A stretch of 64,000 nt of DNA from Avena insularis (taxonomy: Eukaryota; Streptophyta; Magnoliopsida; Poales; Poaceae). Positions 10,143 through 20,809 of this stretch are shown here, in pieces (within the stretch, counting starts at the first letter, position 1; every line of letters begins with the position of its first letter). Below the pieces are notes generated by a model. That model was not told the DNA's origin and did no database searches. It was given only the letters and a program-made list of their open reading frames with translations. The stretch lies in contig JAJUPC010000037.1 of the NCBI GenBank assembly GCA_023614405.1, positions 992,001 through 1,056,000 on the forward strand. The letters are read 5' to 3'. The position numbers and the translations under genes were made by a program.

Positions 10143-11345
10143 GCCGGCAGATTATCCGATGAGCTAAAGCCTATACTATTGTTAAAGGTGAGCTCTATAA
10201 ACGGAGTGTTTCTGGGGTTTTCAGTGCTGTGTATCTCCAAAAGGAGTGGAAATCTTAAGGGAAATCCACGAAGGCGAGTGTGGTCACCACGCTGGAGCCA
10301 AATCTTTACTGGCAAAAGCTTTTCGACACGCATTTTTCTGGCTTACAGCTCAGGCAGATGCCGAACGATTAGTCAAGACGTGCAAAGGCTGCCAAAAGTA
10401 CGCCAAGCAAGCTCATGTTCTGGCTGATCAGTTGCGAACAATACCTATAACATGGCCCTTTGTGGTCTAGGGGCTTGATATGGTAGGACCTTTTAAACGA
10501 GCTCCAAGTGGATTTACTCACCTCTTAGTGATGGTGGATAAATTCACCAAATGGATTGAGGCTAAACCCGTCACAAGTTGTGATGGAGCAACATCCAAAA
10601 GATTTGTCGAGGATGTTATAATCTGGTATGGTTATCCGCATAGCATTATCACGGACAATGGGAGTAACTTTTCTATGGGAGAATTGGCTGAATTCTGCGA
10701 CGAGCAAAATATCCGGCTTGGCATTGTGTCAATCGCACATCCACAGGCTAACGGACAAGCCAAAAGAGCAAATGGTTTAATTCTACAAGACCTAAAACCG
10801 AGACTCGAAGCACCACTAGGACGTGCTGCGGGGGCTTGGGCAGAGGAATTACCCTCTGTAATTTGGAGTTTACGAACAACTCCAAACAGGTCAATAAGAT
10901 ACACACCTTTCTTCTTGGTCTATGGTGCAGAAGCAGTTCTTCCTAGTGATTTGATTCATACTTCTCCTAGAGTGGCCGCGTATATCGAAGAGGATGCCGA
11001 GATTTCTGGACAAAATGATCTCGACTTAGTCAAAGAAGTTCGCGCCGTTGCTGAAATGAGATCGACAGCCTATCAGCAGAAGTTACGCAAGTATCATAGC
11101 CAGAGAGTCCGACATAGATCCTTCAATAAAGGTGATTTGGTTCTCCGGCTTGTGCAACAAAGAAAGCACAAACTTTCCCCGGCTTGTGCAATAAAGGTCC
11201 TTTTTAGTTAGTCGAGTATTGCATAATGGATCGTACTACTTAACTGACATGAGGCCAGTCAAAGAAAGACCTGCTACTAAGAAGAGAAAGAGAGCTGGAG
11301 GCAGTACAAATCCGGATGAGTTAGACAGACCATGTAATATTGCTC
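10143..11345 (+). pseudogene. Integrase of the Tat-type element, catalytic Glu replaced by Lys
   Basis: The DNA strand-transfer enzyme. The zinc-binding HHCC region is seen as GECGHHAGAKSL and CKGCQKYAK (10246-10400). The core has D in GLDMVGPF, D59 in TDNGSN and, exactly 36 residues later, K95 (AAA at 10762-10764) where D-35-E requires glutamate. TGA near 10162 (CGA expected) and TAG at 10468-10470 (Trp expected) interrupt it. Near 11179 the C-terminal region is scrambled by a 13-base direct repeat, ccggcttgtgcaa (also at 11145), and the frame is lost. The tail reading RAGGSTNPDELDRPCNIAQL ends near 11345. Confidence 0.87.
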
Positions 11346-11953
11346 AGCTACATCCCTTTTATTCTTAGTTTATCCTTCTTTGTAAACATATATATGTACA
11401 TGTTTTGTGAGAAATAAAAGTTTTGGTTACCTCAAGTTTTTTCTGAGAAGTTCTTAAACCATCTTATTTTCGAATGATCATGTCATAGTCAAAAATCCCA
11501 GAATGCTTGAAAGTACTTTATGCTCATGTTCGTTCTAGTTTATATTTCTGATTCTAAAATTGCTACCCTCGGGTATAACTCTAAAGTTTGTAGTCTTTAC
11601 TTTGGTTATTTGTCTGATTGCTGGATGCGGGCATTTTCCGAGTAGTGAATTGTTGGTACTGAAAGCCGGCTTTGTTTCCGAGTTTAAACTGGTTTAGCAA
11701 TTGAGCTCCGTTGCTCGGCAAAGTTTCCGGCGGAAGGTTTAGCCAGCTCACGAAAGGGACGAGGTGGAAAGCCAGATAAACGATAAGTAGAGACGAAAAA
11801 ATACAAGTGCTTATGTAAACATTTCAGGCACATAAAAAAAATTCAAAGCCGAAAAGTGTTGAATAGATCAAAAGCTTAGCACTAGCAAAAGTTAAAGTAC
11901 TACATATTTACAAACGCATCATGTTTTTCCGGAATAATACATAAGTTTCTAGT
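11346..11953 (+). other. Spacer between integrase and the antisense gene
   Basis: AT-rich, no reading frame of note. GAAATAAAAG at about 11411-11420 could serve as a polyadenylation signal for the sense RNA, and the 3' untranslated tail of the antisense gene must also end here. Nothing else is recognised. Confidence 0.4.
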
Positions 11954-14900
11954 CTACGATGCAGGAGGAGATGAAGGAGCTGTCGGCTCGCTAGTTACTT
12001 CACCTTGATATCGTTCCGAGATGTCCGCATCCGAGTTGGTGCATTCATCGTGGGAAACTTCTGTTGGTTCTTTCGGAGGAGGAGGAGGCGGAGTATCCAT
12101 GCGGGCGAAGAAGGGGATCTCGTAGCTGGTCAGGTCAGCCACGTGACACCCATATCCGGCGCAGGAGTGCATGATGGCTTGAAGGTCCTGCTCCTGGCCG
12201 TCTTCGTCTACCTTGTAGTACCCTCTGGTCACTTGCCATATTTCCATGTTTCCATGGTGGCTCATGACCATGGTGAGAGCGTTATGCGCAACAGTCCACG
12301 CGTAGGACATATTCCAGTCCCGAACAAGTTGAGGCATCTCCTTCGCCTTGTCCCGCACCTGGAAGTCCGACATGCTTGGCATGTCCGGAATCTTGAGAGC
12401 TTTGCCAACATCCTCAAGAGACTAGTGGAAGTCATGAAGCAGGTCACCGACTTGGGTAAGCCGGTGGGTGTGGGGCTCGGAGGAGGAAGAGTCCGTCAAG
12501 TTCAGAGGACCTATACACAAAACAAGTTAAGAAAAATCCAACATTGATAAAAGTCGAAGAAAGAGACAAGTCAGATAGATGGAACGTACCAAAAATGACA
12601 TCGTCAATCTTGGTCTTCTCCTCCCGAAGACTCTGGAGTTCAGCCCGGAGCGCCTGGGACATATCCTTCTCTCTACCAAGCTCATTTTTGAGATCCGAGA
12701 TTATTTTATCTTGAGCAGCGATCTTGCGATCACGCTCGTCAGTGGCCATGGAGGAGGACTCAAGGACTTGAGCTATGCTCCTTTCATGATCCACCTTAAG
12801 CTTATCCAGCTCTTGGAGAAGTCCCTTGTTCTCCACCACCAGGGCCTTGAGGTTCTCGGCCTCTTCAATCATGGCGACGGATTGTTTCACCAGCGCTGTA
12901 AGTCAAAAAGAACAAAAGTTCAGAAAAATTCGACATTGAAAAATTCGACAAGGTTTGAGTCTCGGAATGTTTACCTTCGGCCTCATCCTTGGCGAATTTA
13001 AGCTCAACATTTTTAAGCCGGAGAGCTTTGATCTCTCTCCGCTTATCGCAGAATAATTCCTAGTTATAGGAACATACTTTCTGTAAGTCAGAATACCTAA
13101 AGTCAAAAAGCTACTTAAGACTCGGGCTAATATTTTTGCTAAATATTAGCACGAGCCTTGGGGGCTACACTAGTTCGTCCTTTGGCATCCTAATAAAGCA
13201 TAAACCCGGATTGTTTATCCTACTTCATGCTTTGGGGCTACAGGATATGATATAAAATACAATAAAGGAAAAACAGGAGTTGGAATTCCGACTTACATAT
13301 TGCTCGCGGGTAAGTTTAGCCAAACCCGCGTTCACTTCAGCGGACACCTTCTCAGCAAGAGTAAGAGGGATCACTGGGGTTGTTGGAAGCTCGCCAGTCC
13401 TAATCCTCTCATCGTGAAGGCGGACTTGAGCAAGAAGATCAGAGAACTTGACGTCCTCTATTTCTTGCGCTTCTTCTTCGACAGATAGATGGTTTTTCTC
13501 CAGGACTTGCCTGGCGAGCCGCTGGATCTCTTCGGTACATTTCCAGGTCAGGCCAAACTTGGCAAGACCTGTATTGCTCATGAGGTTTTCGGTGAAGGTT
13601 TCTGCCGAGGGATCATTACCCAAAGAGGTTTCACCCTTATCTAGATCTGACGCACCCGTGGTGACGTCAGTTTGCGATCCATGGTTCGTAGGCCCCGTTG
13701 AAGGAGTCGGATCTTCTGCAGTGTCTGGCGAGATAACCGGCGTTGCAGAAGGTTGAGGGACAGGAGTCGGAGGAGCCACGGCAGGGGAAGCTATGGCAAG
13801 CTTCGTCTGCTGCAGCGGCTTCGAAGAAATCCCTTTCCCCTTGGCCTTGACGAGTAGTTTTGCTCTGAGAATGTAGTGAAGTCAGAATCATTACATCTCG
13901 GAAAGAAATTTGAGTAAAGTACAAAGGCGGAAAGTTGTGACTGAAAGTTACCTCATCACGACAGCCACCTCCATTGTGCCAACAGCCACTGTCGGAGCTT
14001 TGCGCTTCTTGAGCGCAAGGTCTGGCAATGGGACCACCTCCACCTCCTGAGAGAATTCCGGAGGATATCCTTCGAGCGGAGCAAATTCCGACTCGGGGAG
14101 GTCAGCAAGCTGAAAAGAAGAAAACACATTAGTATTGCAGTATAACTCAAAGAATGAAACACATAAAAAGTATACTGATGGAAGCTTACCGGCACCACGG
14201 GGTTTTCCGCCGTGTGCATCCACTTGATTTGGCTTATGTATCCTTGAGTGGTGTAGGCTTTGGAGCTGTTGCGGAGGGAGTCGGTTGGAGATGACGTGAT
14301 GGAATACATCAGTCGGGTTCCGTAGTACTGAAGTGGCTAGATCCGACGTGAGACCCAACACTGGACCAAGTCGGATCCCTTCAGACCATTGTGCTTAATC
14401 AAATATTTGATCCGCCTCTTAGCGAGGATTAGATCGTCGGAAAGAGCCGGAGCAGCCTCGTCCCAGGAAGGCTGGGCTGTGGCAGCTCCGTCGACAAAAG
14501 CCGGCAAAGCAGTAGCTTTGTTGGGAGCCGGAATATCCCTATGATAGAAAAAAGTGGCCGGCCATTGTTTGACCGAGTCACTGGCTAGAATCTTGGGATA
14601 AGCTGATAATGCCGGTGATGTAAGTGAAAAGCTGATAATGCCGGTGATGTAAGGAACACCGGCAGTAATGGAATTCCTCCGGACATGGAAATAGTACCGG
14701 AAGAGAGTCAAACTTGGCCTAATGCGGAGAAAGCCCTCACAAAGTGAAGCATACGCACTCATCTCTAGGAGAGAGTTGGGAGGAAGATTGTGGAGTTGAA
14801 CTCCGAAATGATCTATCACCTCAGAGAAGAACTCCGAGGGAGGAGAGGACAGACCTCTATCGATATGGGTTACGAAGTGGACCCGCTCACCATCGCGCGG

Positions 14901-15095
14901 GTTGGGGATGGTTTCCCCGAAGCCGCTCCGCCAGTCGCCGGCGGCGAGAAGCCCCTCCTTCTCCACGTTCTTGAGGCCCTCCTTGTTGAGGGCGCAAGGG
15001 ATCCAGATTCCTCGGAAGATCTCCTTCTCTGCTGCTGCTTCCGCCGTCGCCGCCGCCACCGCTGCCGCCAAACCAGAGGAAGAAGATGAAGCCAT
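11954..15095 (-). pseudogene. Antisense six-exon gene of the Tat-type element (putative plant transposon protein family)
   Basis: Read on the minus strand the exons are 15095-14190, 14109-13952, 13864-13297, 13080-12975, 12895-12590 and 12510-11954. Each intron begins GT and ends AG; four are 79-87 bases and the third is 216. The exons sum to 2601 nt, exactly 867 codons, and reading phase is kept at every junction. The start ATG sits in a good context (AGAAATGG). Exon 1 holds PPSEFFSEVIDHFGVQLH and SLCEGFLRIRPSLTLFRYYF, typical of the 'putative gypsy type transposon' family (Pfam PF04195, from memory). Exon 3 is proline/threonine-rich, and exons 4-5 form a long charged coiled coil. Exon 6 carries SYAWTVAHNALTMVMSHHGN and ends in a proline run. 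Three in-frame TAG codons (14337-14339, 13060-13062, 12422-12424) disable it. Function in the element is unknown. Confidence 0.8.
13121..13155. repeat. Hairpin inside intron 3 of the antisense gene
   Basis: Arms ctcgggctaatattt and aaatattagcacgag are complementary with one mismatch around a 5-base loop. Its role is unknown; it may be a remnant of a small insertion, which would explain why this intron is longer than the others. Confidence 0.55.
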
Positions 15096-15237
15096 TTCTC
15101 CGGTGAGAAGATGACCTGAAAGGGGCGACGCTGGGAGTTCTGTGGGGGAAGGACGAGGAGGCTTTGTGCACACAGGAGGATTGGGAAGGAAGGAAACGGC
15201 AAAGTACTGGTGGAAAGGAGAAGGAGAAATCCAAACC

Positions 15238-15245
15238 CCTTATAT
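15238..15245 (-). promoter_or_regulatory. Probable TATA box of the antisense gene
   Basis: On the minus strand this reads ATATAAGG, about 145 bases before the antisense ATG. That spacing allows a start site near 15210 and a 5' leader of about 115 bases. It lies in DNA internal to the element, so it would be a promoter separate from the LTR. Confidence 0.5.
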
Positions 15246-15661
15246 CCACCTAACTGCGCCAAGATTCGTGCAAATGCTATAGTGTACCCGCCATGTGTCG
15301 TGGAAGGAACTGGGAAGGACCCACGCGATGATTGTGTCGCCTTGATCTCCACGCACGCATTGAAACGTCGCTTCGGTTCCACGAACCGCGGACCCACCAA
15401 CGGTCGTGCTGACGGAACTCCTGTCAGATGACGTGACTTGACCATGCTTGTGTCAGGTGGCGTTAGAGACCAAGTTCCGGCTTAGTTTAAAATCGAGCTG
15501 GAAAATCCGAGTAACCTATTGATAGGTCCGACTTATTTTTAAAGACCCGAATCGTATTTTTTGTTGTGAAGTTTCAGGAACCCTTCAAGATTCTACAAGC
15601 CGAAGATCAAGCTAGACGATGCTAAATCCGACTTTGGATCTTCGAGGCCTCCGGGGGCTGC
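15246..15661 (+). other. 3' untranslated region and polypurine tract of the Tat-type element
   Basis: No coding capacity recognised. The stretch immediately before the LTR, GGCCTCCGGGGGCTGC (about 15646-15661), is in the position of the polypurine tract that primes plus-strand DNA synthesis, although it is interrupted by pyrimidines. Confidence 0.5.
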
Positions 15662-16174
15662 TGTTGGGGATATACTTTCCGGGTATCCTCACAATCCCTC
15701 ACTGACCAGGGTGGCCCACTTCGGGTTAGAGCTTTGCTTCACGGGCGGCCTAGTCAGGGAGAAAGACGGAGTCCAATCCGGCTACGGGAAGTCCCAGAAG
15801 ACTTACCGACTTAGGCCCATAATGATACTTGTAGTTCAAGATGTACTCTATAACCGACTCTCAGTCGTAGCCGGATAGATCTCTCCTATAAACCCTAGGA
15901 CGGATATCTATATAAGCCGTCCTAGGGAGAGCCTTTAGGGCACATATCAATAGTCTACAATCTCAACTCGCACAGGCGAAACCCTTGTAACCCATATTCC
16001 GGCTTTGCCGTATTACTGGATTGCTAGCAGGAGTAGAATCCGTCCAAAGCCGGCAGATTCAAACCTGGGTAAACTTGTGTGCTCACCGTCCCGGAACACC
16101 ATACGTCTCACACCCCTCTCTTCCGCACACCTCGAGGACCCCCTCATGGCATACTTGTCATCAATCCGACGACA
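15662..16174 (+). repeat. 3' LTR of the Tat-type element, with TATA box
   Basis: 513 bp, beginning TGTTGGGGATATAC and ending CCGACGACA. TATATAAG at 15909-15916 is the LTR promoter. The following base starts a tandem-repeat unit (gtcta...), so the element sits inside that repeat array. Confidence 0.93.
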
Positions 16175-16795
16175 GTCTACCCCTATAGCTTTTTCCGTAC
16201 GAGGGTAGCGCGGTGGACCTTTCTATTTGTTTTGGTTTGTTTAGGACATATGTACATGGAGAGCAAATGTTCGGCCAACTTTGCCACATTCTAGGCCTCG
16301 GTTGTCCCGCGACTGGAGTTTCCACGTACAGATCCAGGATTTCACTAAGTGTTAACGCATGTCCGGGAAGGGGGTCACACCTGGGGCCTACACATGGCAC
16401 CTACCAACCTTGCACCACTCTCACACACATATCCTTGGGTCACATGCAAGTTTTCATGTGATTCCGACGCTCCTGTGGTCTTCCTCTGGTGAAACCCTAG
16501 ACCGGGGGCCCCGGATCGTCTACCCCTATAGCTTTCTCCGTACGAGGATAGCGCGGTGGACCTTTCTATTTGTTTTGGTTTGTTTAGGACATATGTACAT
16601 GGAGAGCAAATGTTGGGCCAACTTTGCCACATTCTAGGCCTCGGTTGTCCCACGGCGGGAGTTTCCAGGTACAGATCCAGGATTTCACTAAGTGTTAACG
16701 CATGTCCGGGAAGGGGGTCACACCTGGGACCTACACATGGGGCCGACTCTCCGGTGGTCTTCCTCTAGCGAAACACCACACATCCACACATTCCC
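16175..16795 (+). repeat. Two units of a 343 bp tandem repeat
   Basis: Unit 1 starts gtctacccctatagct at 16175 and unit 2 repeats it from 16518, a period of 343. The units share the long stretch from gcggtggacctttctatttg through aagggggtcacacctgg. Unit 2 lacks about 60 bases found in unit 1 (after acacatgg). No long reading frame is shared. It does not contain the Afa or pTa-535 sequences I can recall, so I leave it unnamed. Confidence 0.85.
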
Positions 16796-16890
16796 TAGAT
16801 TTATGTCTCAAATAAAAGGTTTAATACATTACATAGATTTATGTCTCAAATAGAAGGTTTAATTAATACATTATTACACATCACCAACAT

Positions 16891-19800
16891 CTAGTGTTGT
16901 GGTTTTCTTCTGCATCGTAGCCATGGAGAATCTTCATCATTTAACAAGATGCTTGGGTCAGTTTTCACTTTGAATGGCGGAATTTCATGAAACTTATTGT
17001 AATCTTCTGACATGTCTGTCTTGTCATCCACTCCCATGATGTTTCTTTTCCCTGAAAGAACTATGTGGCGCTTTGGCTCATCGTATTCTGTATTCTTTTG
17101 CTTATCTTTCCTTTTTCTCGGTTTGGTAGACATGTCCTTCACATAGAAAACCTGAGCCACATCGTTGGCTAGGACGAATGGTTCATCCATGTATGCAAGA
17201 TTGTTGAGATCCACTGTTGTCATGTCGTACTTTTGGTCTACATGTACCCCTCCTCTTGTCAGCTTGACCCATTTGCACCAAAACAAAGGGACCTTAAAAG
17301 TAGGTCCATAGTCAAGTTCCCATATCTCCTCTATGTACCCATAATATGTGTCCTTCTCCCATTTTCATCTGTTTCATCAAAGCGGACACCACTGTTTTGG
17401 TTGGTGCTCTTTTTATCTTGGGCCATCATGTAAAATGTATTCCCATTTATCTCGTACCCTTGGAAAGTACATATAGTCGAAGATGGTAACCTGGCCAACA
17501 AGTACAACTGATCTCCAACAGTGGTGTTATTCATGAGATGTGTCTGCAACCAACTACCGAAATTCTTCTCGTGTTCCCCTTTAATCAAGGAGTCAGGCTT
17601 CCCCGGGTTTTTGGAGCGTAGAATATTCTTGTGTTTCTCGATATACGGAACCACCGCGGTGGAATTATGTAGAACTGTGTAGTGTGCTTGAGTGAAAGAA
17701 TTCCCGTCCCTACATACCATTGATTTCCTTCCTAGTGTGCCTTTTCCATGCAGCCTCCCCTCATACCGAGATTCAGGAACACCAATCGGCTTAAGGTCAG
17801 GAAGAAAGTCAACAAAATACTCAATGACCTCCTATGTTCCATAACCCTTGGAGATGCTTCCTTCTGGCCTAGCACGGTTATGAACATATTTCTTTAAGAC
17901 TCCCATGAACCTCTCGAAGGGGAACATATTGTGTAGAAACACAGGACCGAGAATTCTAATCTCTTCGACTAGGTGAACTAGGAGGTGCGTCATAATATTG
18001 AAGAACGATGGCAGGAACAACAACTCAAAGCTGACCAGACATTGGACCACATCAATCTATAACCCTGATAGACTTTCTTGATCGATTACCTTCTCAAAAA
18101 TTGAATTGAGGAATGTACATACCTTCACAATGGCTAGTCGAACATTTTCTGGTAGAATTCCCCTCAATGCAACCGGAAGGAATTGCGTCATCAGCATGTG
18201 CCAGTCATGAGACTTTAGGTTTTGAAATTTTTTCTCTTTCATATTTACTATTCCCTTTATATTCGACGAGAAGCCAGACGGGACCTTGATACTGAAAAGG
18301 ACTTCAAAAAATATTTCCTTCTCTTCTTTGGTAAGAGCGTAGTTGGCAAGCCCTTGAAACTGCCCTGGATGCTTGCCGTCTCGTCCTTTATGATGTTGCT
18401 GGTCCTCCGTCTTTTGGGTATCTTTTGACTTCCCATACAAGCCCAGGAAGCCTAGAATATTCACGCAAAGATTCTTCGTCAGGTACATCACGTCGATTGC
18501 AGAGCGGACCTCGTGCACTTTCCAATAGGGTAGCTCCCAAAATATAGATTTCTTCTTCCACATGGGTGCGTGTCCGTCGGCGTCTTTCAGAACAGGTTGT
18601 CCTCCAAGACCCTTTCCAAAGATTACATCCAAATCCTTGACCATACCAAATACATCAGCACCAGTACGGGGGGCAGGCTTCGTCCGGGCTTCTCCCTTGC
18701 CATTGAAATGCTTGCCTTTCTTCCTTAAGTGTTGACTTGGCAGAAGAAAATGACGATTGTACAGGTACACATTCTTCCTACATTTATCTAGATATATACT
18801 TTCAGTCTCATCTAAACAATGCGTGCATGCATTGTATCCTTTGTTCATCTGTCCTGAAATGTTACTAAGAGCAGGCCAATCATTGATGGTTACGAACAGC
18901 AACGCTTGTAGGTCAAATTCCTACTGTTTGTGCTCATCGCACACACGTACACCTGGTTTGGCCCACAACTGTAAAAGTTCATCAACTAATGGCCTTAGGT
19001 ACACATCAATGTCGTTGCCGGGTTGCTTCGGGCCTTGGATGAGCACTGGCATCATAATGAACTTCCGCTTCATGCACAACCAAGGAGGAAGGTTGTAGAT
19101 ACATAGGCAGGTGTTGTGACTGCAGTTCTGCTCCCCAAAAGGATTCATGCCATCGGTACTTAGACCAAACCATAAGTTCCTTGCATCACCAGCAAAGTCC
19201 GGGAAGTCCCTCTCGATTTTTCTCCACTACCGACCATCAGCAGGGTGCCTCAACTTCCCGTCTTTCTTACGGTCTTCCATGTGCCATCGCAACAACTTTG
19301 CATGCTCTTTGTTTCTGAATAAACGTTTCAACCGTGGTATTATAGGAGCATACCACATCACCTTGGCAGGAATCCTCTACCTGGGTGGCTCGCCCTCAAC
19401 ATCGCGAGGGTCATATTTTATGATCTTATACCACAATGCAGTGCATACTGGGCATTTATCCATATTCTCGTACTTCTCACCACGGTAGAGGATGCAGTCA
19501 TTAGGGCATGCATGTATCTTCTGCACGTCTAACCTAGAGGGCAGACAACCTTCTTTGCTTCGTACGTACTGGAGGGCAATTCGTTATTTCTTGGAAGCAG
19601 CTTCTTCATTATTACCAGCAACTTTTCAAATCCCGAGTCAGTCATACCGGTCTCTTCCTTCCACTTCAGCAATTCTAGTGTGCTACCCAGCTTCTTCAGG
19701 CCATCTTCACAAGTTGGGTACAATAATTTGTTGTGGTCCTGTAACATCTTCCCGAACTGCACCCTCTCCTTTTCTGTGTCGCAGTCTCACTTTGCATCAG

Positions 19801-20168
19801 AATGACCCGACCAAGATCATCAGCGGGCTCATCTGGTTCCCGTTCTTCACCCCCTTCTTCTTCATTGTCTTCCATTGCGGTATCAGTGTATTCAGGGAAC
19901 ATAGATCGGTAGTTGTCATCATCGTTCTCTTCTTCATCGCCGTCTTCCATCATAACCCCTCTTTATCCGTGCTTGGTCCAAACATTATAGCCTGCTCATT
20001 TCGACATTCAACACATGGACAACACATAAAACCATCCCGCCGCTTGTTCGCCTCGGCCACAAGGCGAAAAGAATGCACGCCTACTCTGTAAGCGTTAGAG
20101 CGTCGGTCACCGTACATCCATGGATGGCTCATCTGCATCATACAACCATGCATATATATCAAACGCAA
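16891..20168 (-). pseudogene. TNP2-type CACTA transposase, decayed
   Basis: Cut-and-paste transposase of CACTA elements. Domain order on the minus strand: transposase-associated domain (20168-19950; MSHPWMYGDRR, then CPCVECRN), an acidic linker (19953-19800) and the TNP2 core (about 19762-17960). The core contains LSTDGMNPFGEQ, typical of the family, and YNACTHC. C-terminal regions like DUF4218 (near 17900-18050, GPVFLHNMFPFERFMGVLKKY) and DUF4216 (17286-16891, PFVLANDVAQVFYVKD) follow. Introns are expected between blocks but frames are also broken, for example by a TAG near 18921 (HKQ[stop]EFDLQALLF). Not functional as read. Confidence 0.82.
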
Positions 20169-20439
20169 TCACGATGCTCAAATTAGTACCACGCAGTCTA
20201 AATGAAAAAATAGTGGCTAACCTTTTAGGACACCTGGAAACAAAGATGAGAAAACTTAAGTGTGGCTCTGACACCTCATATCATGTTTTGTCTTGTGTGA
20301 ACTCAAGTGACATCTCTGTAACAGGCATTTCACCGAACACCTCTAGTGCATATGAAGAAAAAATTTAGCACAAAGTTATACCCACCTCACATAGGAAAAA
20401 AACAGGAGAGAGTGGAGGGCAGGGTGCATATATATAGGG

Positions 20440-20665
20440 CCAAACCATTAGTCCCAGTTTGAGATACAAACCGAGACTAATGGTTCTGCCAGGAGCACAC
20501 GCGCGTGCCCAGACCCATTAGTCCCGGTTTGTATCGCAAACCAGGACTAATGGTCCCTTATGGGCCGGGACAAAGTACCTCGGCCTCCTCGGGCCATCTG
20601 GTTCGGACCATTAGTCCCGGCCCCAGCCACGGCCGGGACTAGTGGCCCGAACCAAAGGCCCATTT
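20440..20665. repeat. Subterminal hairpin repeats of the CACTA element
   Basis: Two adjacent imperfect palindromes are built on ATTAGTCCCGGTTTG and its complement: ccattagtcccagtttg...caaaccgagactaatgg, then cattagtcccggtttg-tatcg-caaaccaggactaatg. A third copy of the motif lies closer to the terminus. Such repeats are thought to bind the transposase. Confidence 0.75.
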
Positions 20666-20809
20666 TCTACTAGTGAAAGTTCTTCTTGAACACTCTTTAT
20701 TATCAACAAAAACAAAACAAAACTAACACAACACAAAAAAAAGTAATACATAAAGAAAATTTTATTTCACATGGATTGCCTCCCATGAAGCGCTTCTAGT
20801 TAAGGTCAA

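Larger units (their letters stand above)
1..16174 (+). mobile_element. Tat-type Ty3/gypsy retrotransposon, 5' end outside window, with nested solo LTR
   Basis: The last 240 bases of the 5' LTR open the window. They align without gaps to the end of a 513 bp LTR at 15662-16174, so both LTRs belong to one element. Order on the + strand: gag, aspartic protease, reverse transcriptase with RNase H, a second archaeal-type RNase H, integrase, then a long 3' region holding an antisense gene. A second RNase H and an antisense gene after integrase are known from the Tat/Retand branch of plant gypsy elements. Pol is broken by nonsense codons, small indels, a deletion in protease and the inserted solo LTR at 5213-9162. 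The 5-base target duplication cannot be checked because the left end is missing. Clade call is firm; I give no family name. Confidence 0.88.
16796..20675 (-). mobile_element. CACTA (En/Spm) DNA transposon, one end intact
   Basis: The high-coordinate end reads CACTAGTAGAAAATGGGCC on the minus strand, the standard Triticeae CACTA terminus, followed by subterminal inverted repeats. All coding remnants are on the minus strand and match a TNP2-type transposase. No matching CACTA terminus is seen at the low end, where the element abuts the 343 bp repeat near 16795, so that end is truncated. A 38-base-spaced duplication (tagatttatgtctcaaata...) lies at 16796-16870 next to the break. Confidence 0.85.

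Noticed and set aside
14744..15114. Several + strand frames opposite exon 1 of the antisense gene
   Set aside because: They overlap the spliced minus-strand coding sequence and show no domain; shadows.
16175..16795. Afa/pAs1 or pTa-535 satellite identity for the 343 bp repeat
   Set aside because: Only the unit length agrees; the primer and oligo sequences I recall for those families are not present.
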